Of a stretch of DNA of 64,000 nucleotides, positions 9,102 through 18,473 are shown piece by piece. The position numbers were made by a program, and so were the translations under genes. The stretch covers positions 5,106,501 to 5,170,500 of the forward strand of contig NZ_AP024452.1 of assembly GCF_016865485.1 (NCBI RefSeq), written 5' to 3'. The notes beneath the pieces are model-generated. The model was not told the DNA's origin, did not search any database, and saw only the letters and a list, made by a program, of their open reading frames with translations. This DNA comes from Luteitalea sp. TBR-22 (GTDB taxonomy: Bacteria > Acidobacteriota > Vicinamibacteria > Vicinamibacterales > Vicinamibacteraceae). Position 1 is the first letter of the stretch. The number at the start of each line of letters is the position of its first letter.

Positions 9102-9716
9102 CTACAAGTGGAGGATCCCGCGCCTGACGGCGATGGTCACCGCATGCGTCCTGTCGTCGGCGGCCAGCTTCCCCAGGATGTTGCGCGTGTGCGCCTTCAC
9201 CGTCTCCTCGGCAATCGACAGCGCCGCGGCGATCTGCTTGTTCTTGCGACCCTCGGCCACCAGGCGCAGCACCTCTATCTCACGCGGCGTCAGCGTCCCC
9301 CGGCCCAGGTGCTCCGCTATGCGCTCGGCGACGACGGCGGGCACGCGGGTGCGCCCGGCGTGCACCTGCCGGATCGTCTCGATGAGCTCGGTACGCAGCA
9401 TGCTCTTGAGGAGGTAGGCGCGAGCCCCCGCTTCCATCGCCCGCGTGATCTCGGTGTCGCCGGCAAACGAGGACAGCACGATGACCAGCGCACGGGGAAA
9501 CTCGCGTCGAATCAGGCCGATCGTCTCGATGCCGTCGATGCCGGGCAACCTGAGATCCAGCAGGATGACGTCAGGACGGTGCGTGTCGACCAGCTCGACC
9601 GCGTCCTCGCCTCGCTCCGCCTCGCCGACCACGGTCATGTCGGCCTGCGTGCGCACGACTGCCGCGATGCCCTCTCGAATCAACGGGTGGTCGTCGATCG
9701 TCACGATCCGGATCAT
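9102..9716 (-). CDS. NarL/FixJ-family response regulator with LuxR HTH
   Basis: 204 residues from the ATG at 9716; upstream in-frame codons show no homology. Receiver domain (1-120) with the acidic pair in IVTIDDHP, phospho-acceptor Asp in VILLDLRLPGIDG and switch Lys in AYLLKSML. The LuxR-type DNA-binding domain (about 140-200) has TPREIEVLRLVAEG and NKQIAAALSIAEETVKAH. It is first in the operon with the propeller kinase, so it is the expected phosphorylation target. Its DNA sites are unknown. Candidate targets are the neighbouring divergent transporter or GH15 genes, by proximity only. Confidence 0.93.
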   Translation of the reverse strand: MIRIVTIDDHPLIREGIAAVVRTQADMTVVGEAERGEDAVELVDTHRPDVILLDLRLPGIDGIETIGLIRREFPRALVIVLSSFAGDTEITRAMEAGARAYLLKSMLRTELIETIRQVHAGRTRVPAVVAERIAEHLGRGTLTPREIEVLRLVAEGRKNKQIAAALSIAEETVKAHTRNILGKLAADDRTHAVTIAVRRGILHL

Positions 9717-9807
9717 GGTCGTGTAGTTGCGTGACTCGCGGGGAAGGCCTGATTGTACCTGATCGACTCCGCGAGCCGCTGCCACCGGCGTGCCACTGCC
9801 GTGGCAC

Positions 9808-12800
9808 TCAGCCCACCTTCCGGGCGATGCGGTCGAGGTAGAGGAAGTAGACAGGCGTCACGTACAAGGTCAGCGCCTGCGACACGAGCAGCCCTCCGAC
9901 GACGGCCAGGCCGAGGGGTTGACGCGTCTCGGCCCCCGCACCGAGTCCCAGAGCAATCGGGAGGGCTCCGGCCAGCGCCGCCACCGTTGTCATCATGATC
10001 GGGCGGAACCGGACCAGGCTCGCTTCGAGGATGGCGGCGTCGGCGGGCGCGCCGCGGCGGACGGCCGCCAAGGCGACGTCGACCATCATGATGCCGTTCT
10101 TCTTCACCAACCCGACGAGCAGCACGACGCCGACGAACGCAAAGAGATCCAGCGGCAGTCCCGCGAGCCAGAGAGTGACCAACGCCCCGGCCGCTGCGGA
10201 GGGCAGCCCTGACAGGATCGTGACCGGATGGACGAAGCTCTCGTACAGGACACCGAGCACGAGGTAGATCACGACGACGGCCAGCACCAGCGTGACGGCG
10301 AGTCCCTGCAGCGATCCCTGGAACTGCTGGGCGACGCCCTGGAACGACCGGGCGATGGAGGCCGGCACCAGTGCCCCGGCCTCGCGCGACACCGCCTGCA
10401 GGGCATCACCGAGGGCGACACCCGGCGCCAGGTTGAACGACAGCGTCACCGATGGCAGCTGCCCGGTGTGATTGATGGCCGATGGGCCCGCCTGTCTGGA
10501 CACCCGGGCCACCTGCGCCAGCGGGACCTCACCGCCGGCACTGGTCTTGAGGTTCAGCAACGACAGCGCCGTCTCGTCCCGCTGGAACTCCGGCGCCACC
10601 CGGAGCACGACCTGGAACTGGTCGTCCGGGCCGTAGATCGTCGACACCTCGCGCTCGCCGTAGGCGCTGTAGAGGGCACTCTCGAATTGATCGAGGGTCA
10701 GGCCGAATGAGGCGAGCTGATCCCGGTCCACCTTGACCGAGAGCTGGGGATCGGCAATCTCGAGATCGGTGGTCACGTCCTGCAGCTCTGGCAGCTTCGC
10801 CAGCCTCGCCAGGAGTCGATCCGATGCCGCGTAGAGCACCCTGGTGTCGGTGCCCTGAAGCGTCAGCTGATACTGGCTCTTCGTCTGGTTGCCGCCCACG
10901 GCTATCGCCGGTGGGCTTTGCAGGAAGACCCGCAGGCCGGAGACCTCGTCCAGCGAGCGGCGCAGCGCCTGGGCGATCTCGCCGGCGCCGAGGCGTCGCT
11001 GCGCCCGTGGGCGCAGCCTGACGAACAATCGACCCGTGTTGAGCGCCGAACTGCCGACGACCGAGGTGACCGACACGACGTCGGGGTGGCGGCGGATCGC
11101 CCGGACGGCGGCGTTCTGCTCGGCCATCATCGCGTCGAAGCCGATGCCCTGGATGGCCTGGGTCTGTCCGACGAGCATGTCGACATCCTGGTCGGGAATG
11201 AACCCCTTCGGGATCCGCGCGAACAGCCACACCGTGCCGACGAGCATGAGGATGGAGGCAGCCAGCACGAGGCCACGGTGGGCGAGTGCGAGGCGCAGCG
11301 TGCGCGCGTACCCGCGCAGGGACGACTCGACGACCGCGTCCAGCCGGCGGATCCAGCGCGGCCGGCTCGCGACGGCGGGCGTCGGCCTCAGGAACCGGCT
11401 GCACAGCATCGGCGTCAGGGTCAGCGACACCGCGCCCGATACGAGGATGGCGGCGGCGATCGTGACGGAGAACTCCCTCAGCAGACGACCGACGACACCT
11501 CCCATGAACAGGACGGGGATGAAGACCGCCGCGAGCGACAGCGTCATGGAGACGATGGTGAAGGTGATCTCGCGAGCCCCCTCGAGGGCGGCGCGCAGGC
11601 GATCGGCACCGGCTTCCATGTGTCTCACCACGTTCTCGAGCATCACGACCGCATCGTCGACGACGAAGCCCATGGAGAGGGTGAGCGCCATCATCGACAG
11701 CGCGTCCAGCGAGTAGCCGAGTGCGGCCATGACGACGAACGTCCCGAGCAGGCACGTCGGCAGGGCCAGCGCCGGAATGAGTGTCGCCGAGGTATTCACC
11801 AGGAAGAGGAAGATCACCAGGACGACCAGCGCCATGGTCAGCAGGATGGTGACGGTCACGTCACGGGACGCGTCCCTGATCGCCTGCGATCGATCCCACA
11901 TGACGTTCATCTGCACGTCCGCGGGCAGCTCCTGCTGGATGCGGGGAAGCGCGTCACGGATGCGATCGACCACCGCGACGGTGTTCGCGTCGGGCTGCCG
12001 CTGCACGGCCAGCAGGATGGCGCGGGTGTCGTCGACGGTGGTCCTGGTCTGATCGTTCTCGACGCCGTCGGTCACCCGCGCCACCTGCTCCAGCCGGATC
12101 GGCGAGCCATTGCGCCACGCGACGACGACCCGGCGGAACGCGGCGGCGTCGTGCAGCTGGCCGTCGACCTCGATATCGAGGTTCCTGGTCGGCGTCTGGA
12201 TGGCGCCCGTCGGCCGGTTCACGCTGGCCGACGAGATGGCGGTGGTCAGGTCATCGATCGACAGCCCGTGGGCCGACAGCGCGTTCGGATCGGCATCGAC
12301 GCGCACGGCATACTTCTGGGCTCCGTAGACGGTCACCTCGGCGACGCCCTCGATCATCGACATCTGCTGCCCGACCTTCGTCTCGGCAGCTTCGTCGACT
12401 TCGGTCATCAGCCGCGTCGGCGAGGTGAGCGTCAGCAGCAGGACCGGCGAGGCCGCTGGATTGACCTTCTGGTACGTGGGCGGCGCCGGCAGGTCCGGAG
12501 GCAGCGCGCGCGCCGCCCGCGCGATCATCGCCTCGACGTCCTGCGCCGCTGCGTCGATGTCGCGCTCGAGGTCGAACTGCAGGGTGATCGACGTCGAGCC
12601 GCGCGTGCTCGTCGAGCTGATCGACGACACGCCGGCGACGGTGGCGAACTGCCGCTCGAGCGGCATCGCCACCGTCGAGGCCATCGTGTCCGGGCTGGCG
12701 CCGGGCAGCGTCGCGGCGACGCTGATCGTGGGGAAATCGACGACCGGGAGATCGCTCACCGGCAGTTGTGGATACGCCAGGCCACCGAAGATGGCCAGGG

Positions 12801-12858
12801 CGGCAGTCAGCAGCGTCGCGGCGACGGGACGGCGGATGCACCACTCCGGGGCCGTCAT
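9808..12858 (-). CDS. RND-family multidrug efflux permease (MdtB/MdtC-like)
   Basis: 1016 residues, full length for a hydrophobe/amphiphile efflux RND pump of the inner membrane. The start ATG at 12858 overlaps the adaptor stop (ATGA), which fixes it. N-terminal RRPVAATLLTAAL, LPVVDFPTISV and LPGASPDTMASTVAMPLER match MdtB/MdtC-type pumps. The proton-relay Asp pair is in MGFVVDDAVVMLENV (about 400-410). The C-terminus has GLVKKNGIMMVDVA and ends LYLDRIARKVG. With the upstream adaptor it forms an inner-membrane pump that needs a TolC channel; a TolC gene starts about 360 bases away on the other strand. Only one RND subunit is present, unlike the MdtBC pair. Confidence 0.95.
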   Translation of the reverse strand: MTAPEWCIRRPVAATLLTAALAIFGGLAYPQLPVSDLPVVDFPTISVAATLPGASPDTMASTVAMPLERQFATVAGVSSISSTSTRGSTSITLQFDLERDIDAAAQDVEAMIARAARALPPDLPAPPTYQKVNPAASPVLLLTLTSPTRLMTEVDEAAETKVGQQMSMIEGVAEVTVYGAQKYAVRVDADPNALSAHGLSIDDLTTAISSASVNRPTGAIQTPTRNLDIEVDGQLHDAAAFRRVVVAWRNGSPIRLEQVARVTDGVENDQTRTTVDDTRAILLAVQRQPDANTVAVVDRIRDALPRIQQELPADVQMNVMWDRSQAIRDASRDVTVTILLTMALVVLVIFLFLVNTSATLIPALALPTCLLGTFVVMAALGYSLDALSMMALTLSMGFVVDDAVVMLENVVRHMEAGADRLRAALEGAREITFTIVSMTLSLAAVFIPVLFMGGVVGRLLREFSVTIAAAILVSGAVSLTLTPMLCSRFLRPTPAVASRPRWIRRLDAVVESSLRGYARTLRLALAHRGLVLAASILMLVGTVWLFARIPKGFIPDQDVDMLVGQTQAIQGIGFDAMMAEQNAAVRAIRRHPDVVSVTSVVGSSALNTGRLFVRLRPRAQRRLGAGEIAQALRRSLDEVSGLRVFLQSPPAIAVGGNQTKSQYQLTLQGTDTRVLYAASDRLLARLAKLPELQDVTTDLEIADPQLSVKVDRDQLASFGLTLDQFESALYSAYGEREVSTIYGPDDQFQVVLRVAPEFQRDETALSLLNLKTSAGGEVPLAQVARVSRQAGPSAINHTGQLPSVTLSFNLAPGVALGDALQAVSREAGALVPASIARSFQGVAQQFQGSLQGLAVTLVLAVVVIYLVLGVLYESFVHPVTILSGLPSAAAGALVTLWLAGLPLDLFAFVGVVLLVGLVKKNGIMMVDVALAAVRRGAPADAAILEASLVRFRPIMMTTVAALAGALPIALGLGAGAETRQPLGLAVVGGLLVSQALTLYVTPVYFLYLDRIARKVG

Positions 12859-13943
12859 GGGACCACCCTCATCCCGGCGGCCAGCCGCACCTGTCCGTCG
12901 GTGACCACGAGTTCCCCGTCGCGGAGGCCCGACGACACGCGGGTCAGTCCCCCGCCTGTGGCAATCGTGCGAACCGGGCGAGCCTCGACGGTGTGATCGA
13001 CGCCGACCACGAAGACGTAGTCTCCCGCCTGTCCCTGCTGCACCGCCTCCGTGGGGACGACGATCGCACGCTCGGCCAGACCGAGGTGCAGCACCACACT
13101 GACGAACTGACCCGGCCACAGGCGACCGTCCCGGTTCGGGTATGCGACCTTCACGCGGATCGTGCCGGTCGCCGGGTCGATCGCGTTGTCGAGGAACACG
13201 ATGCGTCCGTCGGTCGCCACGGTGCCCGTACCGTCGACCGCGGCGTCGGCACGCACCGTGTCCGTCCGGAGCGCCTCGCGGATCCGATCGAGCATGGCCC
13301 CCGGCACGGCCAGGCTGACGTGCATCGGGGCGATCTGCGCGATCGACACCATCGCCGTCGGCGACTCGGCGTCGATCAGGTCGCCGACGTCGACGGGGAC
13401 GTGGCCGGTCCGGCCGGCGACAGGGGCCTGGATCCGCGTCTTGTCCAGCTGCAGCCGTGCCGCTGTGACGTTGGCGCGGTCAGCCGCGACGGCGGCGGCG
13501 GCGGTGCGAGCCGCGGTGCGCGCCGCCTCGAGCTGCTCGGTCGCCACGACCAGGTCGCGGGCGAGCGCCTCGTACCGGGCCTGTTCACTCGTGGCATTGT
13601 CCAGGGTCGCCGCGTCGCGGGCGAGCGTGCCCTGAGCGGCCGCAAGCGCCGCCTCGAAGGGGCCGGGATCGATCGTGAACAGCAGTTGTCCCGCCTGCAC
13701 GTCGGCGCCCTCCGCGAAGTGGATGGCCCGCAGGGTCCCCGTGACTTGCGCGCGTACGTCGACCGTCGAGGAGGCTTCGCTCGTCCCGACCGCCGTGACG
13801 TCGTCGGGCATCGCCTGTACGCTCACGCGGGCGGTGCGCACGGTGACGGGTGGAGACACGGTGTGTGTGGGCTCGCGGCGCGAGCACCCGGCAAGCGTCG
13901 CCGTGAGGAGGATCGCGATGTCCAGGCGTCGGTGCGTGCTCAC
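12855..13943 (-). CDS. RND efflux periplasmic adaptor lipoprotein
   Basis: 362 residues, starting at GTG 13943 with a GAAGAAGGGA ribosome-binding site 6-9 bases upstream. The signal sequence ends in the lipobox LAGC, so the mature protein should be tethered to a membrane by a lipidated Cys. The adaptor body has a barrel-sandwich half (VDVRAQVTGTLRAIHFAEG), a coiled-coil hairpin rich in Ala and Arg (about 100-180), the second half-motif QLDKTRIQAPVAGRTG, and a membrane-proximal C-terminus. It couples the RND pump in the next gene to an outer-membrane channel. Confidence 0.93.
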   Translation of the reverse strand: MSTHRRLDIAILLTATLAGCSRREPTHTVSPPVTVRTARVSVQAMPDDVTAVGTSEASSTVDVRAQVTGTLRAIHFAEGADVQAGQLLFTIDPGPFEAALAAAQGTLARDAATLDNATSEQARYEALARDLVVATEQLEAARTAARTAAAAVAADRANVTAARLQLDKTRIQAPVAGRTGHVPVDVGDLIDAESPTAMVSIAQIAPMHVSLAVPGAMLDRIREALRTDTVRADAAVDGTGTVATDGRIVFLDNAIDPATGTIRVKVAYPNRDGRLWPGQFVSVVLHLGLAERAIVVPTEAVQQGQAGDYVFVVGVDHTVEARPVRTIATGGGLTRVSSGLRDGELVVTDGQVRLAAGMRVVP

Positions 13944-14301
13944 GGTCGATCCCTTCTTCGATGCGCGAGTTGCCGTGTTCAGCGGGCCTGGACCCATCAC
14001 GCTGGCTGACGAGGCCCTCACTGGCCGCTGATGACCGCACGGGCAATCGAGGTCGACGCCACGACCACACGTGCTCGATCGACCATGCGAGCAAACCCCT
14101 GACCACGTCGCGGTCGGGCCTGGTACGAGCGTCGTCGCACGTCGTGGTAGCCGATCGCTGAGGCCATCGGCCACACGGCGATGCGCTTCGGCCACACGGC
14201 CCTGGCACGTCGATGTCTGAAGGCGGGTCTCGGCACGTGGCACGCGGCGGCGTGACAGCCCCGTGCGAGCGGGGCATCGGGATTGCACTGCACGACCGGC
14301 G
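13944..14301. other. Divergent control region of two efflux loci
   Basis: 358 bases between the leftward adaptor-RND operon and the rightward tolC-emrAB-like operon. It has no credible coding frame. A pair of direct repeats (14167-14200) is the only clear structure. It must carry promoters for both directions. Confidence 0.5.
14167..14200. promoter_or_regulatory. Tandem 13-bp direct repeat, possible regulator site
   Basis: TCGGCCACACGGC occurs exactly at 14167-14179 and 14188-14200, a 21-base repeat distance (two helical turns). This places both copies on the same DNA face in the shared region between two divergent efflux operons. No regulator gene of a usual efflux family (TetR or MarR) lies beside it. 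Confidence 0.4.
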
Positions 14302-15669
14302 ATGGCTGTCGAACGACGTGCTGTACGTGTGGGATGGCTGCGTCGCGTGGGCGCGCTGGCGGCGGCGATCTCCGTTGGTGCGGCGACGCCCGATCTCGCC
14401 GCGCAGGACGCCGGTCCAGCGCCCCTGCGACTGACGCTGTCGGAAGCCGTCAGGCGTGCGCTCGAGGCGAACCCGTCGGTGCGCGCGGCGGCGCTGGACG
14501 GCGCCGCAGCCGAAGTGGCGCGCGCCCTCACCAGGGCCACGCTGCTCCCGAGCGTCGGCTTGCGGGCCGGGCGGGACGTGACACGCCTCAATGCCGAGAC
14601 GATGTTCGGCACGGCGCTGGCCACGCCGACCATCGGGCCGTTCTCGACGATGGCCGCCGTCGGCGTCGTCTCGGTGCCCATCGTCGACGTCGCGGCGGTG
14701 CGCGCTCACGCGATCACGCGGCAGCAGGCAGTGGCGGCTCGCGCCGGGGAGCGGGTGGTTCGCGAGGCCAACGTGCTCGCCGCGGCCGGCGCCTATCTGG
14801 ACCTGCTCGAGGCGTTGGCCACCCGCGAGGCGGCGCGGGAGCGACTCCGTCTCGCGCAGGCGCTGCGCGATCTGGCCTCCGATCTCCAGCGCCGTGGGAG
14901 CGGCACGGGACTCGATGCGCTCCGGGCGGACGTGCAATGGCATGCCGAGCGTCAGGCACTGATCGAGGCGGACGCCGATGCACGCGTCGCGACGCTGCGG
15001 CTGGCCAACGTCCTCAACCTGCCGCAGGGGCGTCCGATCGAGTGCAGCGATGCGGAGATCTTCTTCGCGCCGGTGACCCTGGCGCCGAGCCCCGCGACCA
15101 GCCTCCGGCCCGAGCTGCTGGTCGCCTGGACGAACGTCGACATCGCGCGCCTCGGCGTGCGCCGCGCCCTCGATCTCCGCTTGCCCCGCGTGTCGGTGAC
15201 CGGCACGGCGGGAGCGGCGGCCCTCCAGTCCAACCCGTGGCTCGGCACCTACCAGGTCGTCGCCTCAGTGCAGATGCCGCTGTTCACCGGCGGTGAGCTC
15301 CGCGCACGCGAGGCCCTGGCGCGCATCGGCCGTGAGCGCGCCGAGGTGATCGCCGAGGAGGTCCAGAACGCGGTCTCGCTCGAGGAGGCAGCCGCCGCAG
15401 CCCGCCTTGCGGCGGCCGAGGCGCGAGCGCCCCTCGCCGACGACGCCGCTCGGCTCGCTGCCGCCGAGGTCGAACAGGCCCGCGATCGCTTCGCGGCCGG
15501 GGTCGCCGGCAACGTCGAGGTCATCGCCGCCCAGACCGCGCTGGCGCGCGCGCAGGCCAACCGGATTGCCGCCTACGCGAGCGTGCGCCGCGCGCGATTG
15601 TGGCTCGCCCACGCACGCGGGCGAGCGGAACTCGAGTACGTGAGCGCGTCGGTCGCGGACCGGCGCTGA
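14302..15669 (+). CDS. TolC-family outer-membrane efflux channel
   Basis: 455 residues from ATG 14302, chosen because a signal peptide follows directly (hydrophobic ALAAAISVGAA then AAQ cleavage). Two OEP repeats are visible: LTLSEAVRRALEANPSVRAA near the N-terminus, and the second half with VQMPLFTGGELRAREALARI and Ala-rich coiled coils. It forms the outer-membrane/periplasmic tunnel of tripartite pumps. It is first in a rightward operon with a HlyD adaptor and a DHA2 transporter, and it could also serve the divergent RND pump, which has no channel gene of its own. Confidence 0.92.
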   Translation: MAVERRAVRVGWLRRVGALAAAISVGAATPDLAAQDAGPAPLRLTLSEAVRRALEANPSVRAAALDGAAAEVARALTRATLLPSVGLRAGRDVTRLNAETMFGTALATPTIGPFSTMAAVGVVSVPIVDVAAVRAHAITRQQAVAARAGERVVREANVLAAAGAYLDLLEALATREAARERLRLAQALRDLASDLQRRGSGTGLDALRADVQWHAERQALIEADADARVATLRLANVLNLPQGRPIECSDAEIFFAPVTLAPSPATSLRPELLVAWTNVDIARLGVRRALDLRLPRVSVTGTAGAAALQSNPWLGTYQVVASVQMPLFTGGELRAREALARIGRERAEVIAEEVQNAVSLEEAAAAARLAAAEARAPLADDAARLAAAEVEQARDRFAAGVAGNVEVIAAQTALARAQANRIAAYASVRRARLWLAHARGRAELEYVSASVADRR

Positions 15670-15686
15670 GTCGGGGGATGAGAACC

Positions 15687-16907
15687 ATGCCGCATGGGCG
15701 TTACATCGGTCCGAGGGTCATCGCATCGGGAGCGGCGGCCGCGCTGGTGCTTTCGGTGATCGGGATCTATGCCGCCGCGCACCGCGGTGAGGTCTCCACC
15801 GACGATGCCCAGGTGGACGGCCACGTCAGCCCGGTGGCGGCCCGCATCAGCGGGACGATCATCGAGGTGCGCGTCGACGATGGCCACCGCGTCAGGGCGG
15901 GTGACGTCCTGGCGCGCATCGACCCGCGCGAGTACGACGCCCGCGTCGAGCAGGCGCGGGCCGCCCTCGGGGCAGCCGAGCAGCAGGCCCGCGGCGCCGT
16001 CATCAACGTCCCCCTGACCGCCGCGGCGACGACGGCCGCCATCGCCAGTGCCGGCGCCGTCGTGGCTGCGTCTCGTGGGGAGTTGTCGCAGGCCGGCGCA
16101 TGGTTCGAGCAGGCCTCGACGTCGGAGCTCGCGGCGGCGCGCGCCCGCGTCGCGCAACTGGCTGCGGCCGCCGACAAGGCACGCAACGACCTGGCGCGCA
16201 TGCAGCCGCTCGCCGAGAAGGCAGAGATCTCACGCCAGGAGTTCGACGCGTACCAGGCCGGCGCCAGCGAGGCCGCCGCGGCGCTCGACGCCGGCCGACA
16301 GGAAGTGCTGGCGGCCGAGCAGGTGGCCCAGGCACGACGTGCCGCGGTTGCCGCGGCGGAGGCGCACGTCAGCGCAGCCTCAGCCGCGCAGCGGCAGGCA
16401 GAGGCCAGCGGCCGGCAGGTCGACATCAGCGCCGCCGCTGCGGCCGCGGCACGCGCCAACGTCTCACAGGCGAGAGCCGCCTTGCTGGCGGCGGAACTCC
16501 AGGCGAGTTACACGACGATCACGGCACCGGTGAGCGGATACGTGACCGGGCGCACCGTCGAGCGCGGACAGGTCGTGGGACCCGGTCAAGGCCTGCTGAC
16601 CATCGCGCCGGAGGACGACTTGTGGATTACTGCCAACTTCAAGGAAACGCAGCTCGGTCGCCTGCGGCCCGGCCAACGCGCGACCGTTCGCCTCGACGTC
16701 ACCGGTGAGGACTATCCCGCCCGCGTGGAGTCGATCGGCGCGGTCTCGGGCGAGAAGCTGTCGCTCCTGCCTCCGGAGAACGCCACGGGCAACTACGTCA
16801 AGGTCGTGCAGCGCGTCCCGGTCCGGATCCGTCTGGACCGCGGCCACGCGCCCGCCTCCGCCTTGCGGCCCGGCGTCAGCGCGGAAGTGACGGTCCACAC
16901 GCGATGA
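15687..16907 (+). CDS. HlyD/EmrA-like efflux adaptor
   Basis: 406 residues. The ATG at 15687 has GGGGG nine bases upstream; an in-frame ATG at 15678 has no space for a ribosome-binding site. A short cytoplasmic N-terminus precedes one membrane helix (about 12-30). Then comes STDDAQVDGHVSPVAARISG, the EmrA/HlyD signature, a long Ala-rich coiled coil (about 90-270), TTITAPVSGYVTGRTVERG and the C-terminal beta-barrel. It links the EmrB-like transporter in the inner membrane to TolC. It overlaps the next gene by four bases (ATGA). Confidence 0.93.
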   Translation: MPHGRYIGPRVIASGAAAALVLSVIGIYAAAHRGEVSTDDAQVDGHVSPVAARISGTIIEVRVDDGHRVRAGDVLARIDPREYDARVEQARAALGAAEQQARGAVINVPLTAAATTAAIASAGAVVAASRGELSQAGAWFEQASTSELAAARARVAQLAAAADKARNDLARMQPLAEKAEISRQEFDAYQAGASEAAAALDAGRQEVLAAEQVAQARRAAVAAAEAHVSAASAAQRQAEASGRQVDISAAAAAAARANVSQARAALLAAELQASYTTITAPVSGYVTGRTVERGQVVGPGQGLLTIAPEDDLWITANFKETQLGRLRPGQRATVRLDVTGEDYPARVESIGAVSGEKLSLLPPENATGNYVKVVQRVPVRIRLDRGHAPASALRPGVSAEVTVHTR

Positions 16908-18448
16908 TCCGCCATCGTGCCGCCCTCGTCACCGCCCTGGCGGTCATGGTCGCGCCGTTCATGGAGGTGCTCGACACCAGTGTCGCCAACGTCGCGCTGC
17001 CCCACATTGCGGGTGCCCTGGGGGCTGACACCGACGAGTCGACATGGGTCCTGACTTCGTATCTCGTGTCCAATGCCATCGTGCTGCCGCTCAGCGGCTG
17101 GCTGGCACAGGTGTTCGGCCGGAAGCGTCTCTACCAGGCCTGCATCGCTCTCTTCACCGCGAGCTCGGCGCTGTGCGGCATGGCGCAGAGCCTGGACGCC
17201 CTGATCCTCTGCCGTGTGTGCCAGGGCATCGGCGGCGGGGCCCTGCAGCCGTTGTCGCAGGCGATGGTGCGCGACGCCTTCCCGCCCGAGCGGCAGGGCA
17301 TGGGCATGGCCATCTTCGGCATGGGGGTGGTGCTGGCGCCCATCGTCGGCCCCCTGCTCGGTGGCTGGCTCACCGACAACTACTCGTGGCGCTGGATCTT
17401 CTACATCAACGTCCCTGCCGGCCTGCTGGCCATCATCCTGACCGCCCTCGTCGTCGACGATGGCTCGGACGGGCGCGCACGCCGGGGACGCATCGGCGGG
17501 GACATCCTCGGCGTGTCGTTGCTGGTCATCGGCATCGGGTCCCTCGAGATCTTCCTCGACGAGGGTCAGCGCCTCGATTGGTTCTCCTCGCAGTTCATCC
17601 TCACCTTCGCGGTGCTGGCGGCCGTGGGCCTGGCGACACTGGTGGTCTGGGAACTGCGCGCACCGTCGCCGGTGCTGCACCTGCGCTTGCTCGCGCAGCC
17701 GAACTTCGCGGTCGCCTGCGTGATGATGTTCGCGCTGGGCTTCGTGCTCTACGGCTCGACACTGATCCTGCCGCTCTTCGTCCAGACCCTCCTGGGCTAC
17801 TCGGCAACCCTGAGCGGCCTGGTGATGTCGCCGGGCGGGGTGGTCGTGCTGTTGTCGATGCCGGTGGTGGGCGCGTTGCTCTCGCGCGTGTCGCCGCGCA
17901 TTCTGACGACCTGTGGACTGATGTGCGGGGCGGCCGGTATGGTGCACCTCTCCGGGCTCGACCTCCAGGCCGACACGCAGGCGATCGTCATCGGCCGGAT
18001 GATCCAGAGCCTGGGCATGGCCTTCCTCTTCGTGCCGATCAACACCGCAGCGTTCATCGCCGTGGCGCCGGCCGACAACAATCACGCCAGCGGCCTCATC
18101 AACCTGATGCGCAACATCGGCGGCAGCAGCGGGATCGCCCTGATCACCACCTTCATCGCACGACGCTCGCAGGAACATCATGCCCGCCTCGCCGAGCACG
18201 TCAGCCTCGTGGATCCGGTGGTCCGCGCGCGCCTGGAAGGCCTCGAGGCTCGCCTGGTCGAGGCTGGCGCCAGCGCGGCCGACGCGGTCCGGCAGGCCGA
18301 CGCGCTGCTGCAGGCCGCGTTGCAGCGCCAGGCCGCACAGCTGGCCTTCCTGGATGCCTTCCTGCTCCTCGCCAGCATCTTCGTCGTGCTGATTCCCCTT
18401 GCGCTGACGCTGCGCGGCCGCCCGCACGGCGCCGTTGGCATCGACTGA
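16904..18448 (+). CDS. DHA2-family MFS drug transporter (EmrB/QacA-like)
   Basis: 514 residues with about 14 hydrophobic segments. The N-terminus has the DHA2 motif VAPFMEVLDTSVANVALPHI and the MFS loop motif GWLAQVFGRKRLY. Motif C, GMGVVLAPIVGPLLGGWL, marks it as a drug/proton antiporter. The gene is translationally coupled to the adaptor, and with TolC the three genes give a complete EmrAB-TolC-type tripartite exporter. The C-terminal last helix is followed by a basic tail. Substrates cannot be predicted. Confidence 0.93.
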   Translation: MIRHRAALVTALAVMVAPFMEVLDTSVANVALPHIAGALGADTDESTWVLTSYLVSNAIVLPLSGWLAQVFGRKRLYQACIALFTASSALCGMAQSLDALILCRVCQGIGGGALQPLSQAMVRDAFPPERQGMGMAIFGMGVVLAPIVGPLLGGWLTDNYSWRWIFYINVPAGLLAIILTALVVDDGSDGRARRGRIGGDILGVSLLVIGIGSLEIFLDEGQRLDWFSSQFILTFAVLAAVGLATLVVWELRAPSPVLHLRLLAQPNFAVACVMMFALGFVLYGSTLILPLFVQTLLGYSATLSGLVMSPGGVVVLLSMPVVGALLSRVSPRILTTCGLMCGAAGMVHLSGLDLQADTQAIVIGRMIQSLGMAFLFVPINTAAFIAVAPADNNHASGLINLMRNIGGSSGIALITTFIARRSQEHHARLAEHVSLVDPVVRARLEGLEARLVEAGASAADAVRQADALLQAALQRQAAQLAFLDAFLLLASIFVVLIPLALTLRGRPHGAVGID

Positions 18449-18473
18449 CGGCGTCGGCCGGTGCGACGCCGGC

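Noticed and set aside
7443-9734. A 763-codon open frame on the plus strand
   Set aside because: It mirrors the propeller kinase and LuxR regulator genes on the minus strand and has no domain-like sequence.
10918-12996. A 692-codon open frame on the plus strand
   Set aside because: It is antisense to the RND pump gene, which has full family similarity. The frame is rich in Arg/His/Asp from reading GC-rich codons backwards.
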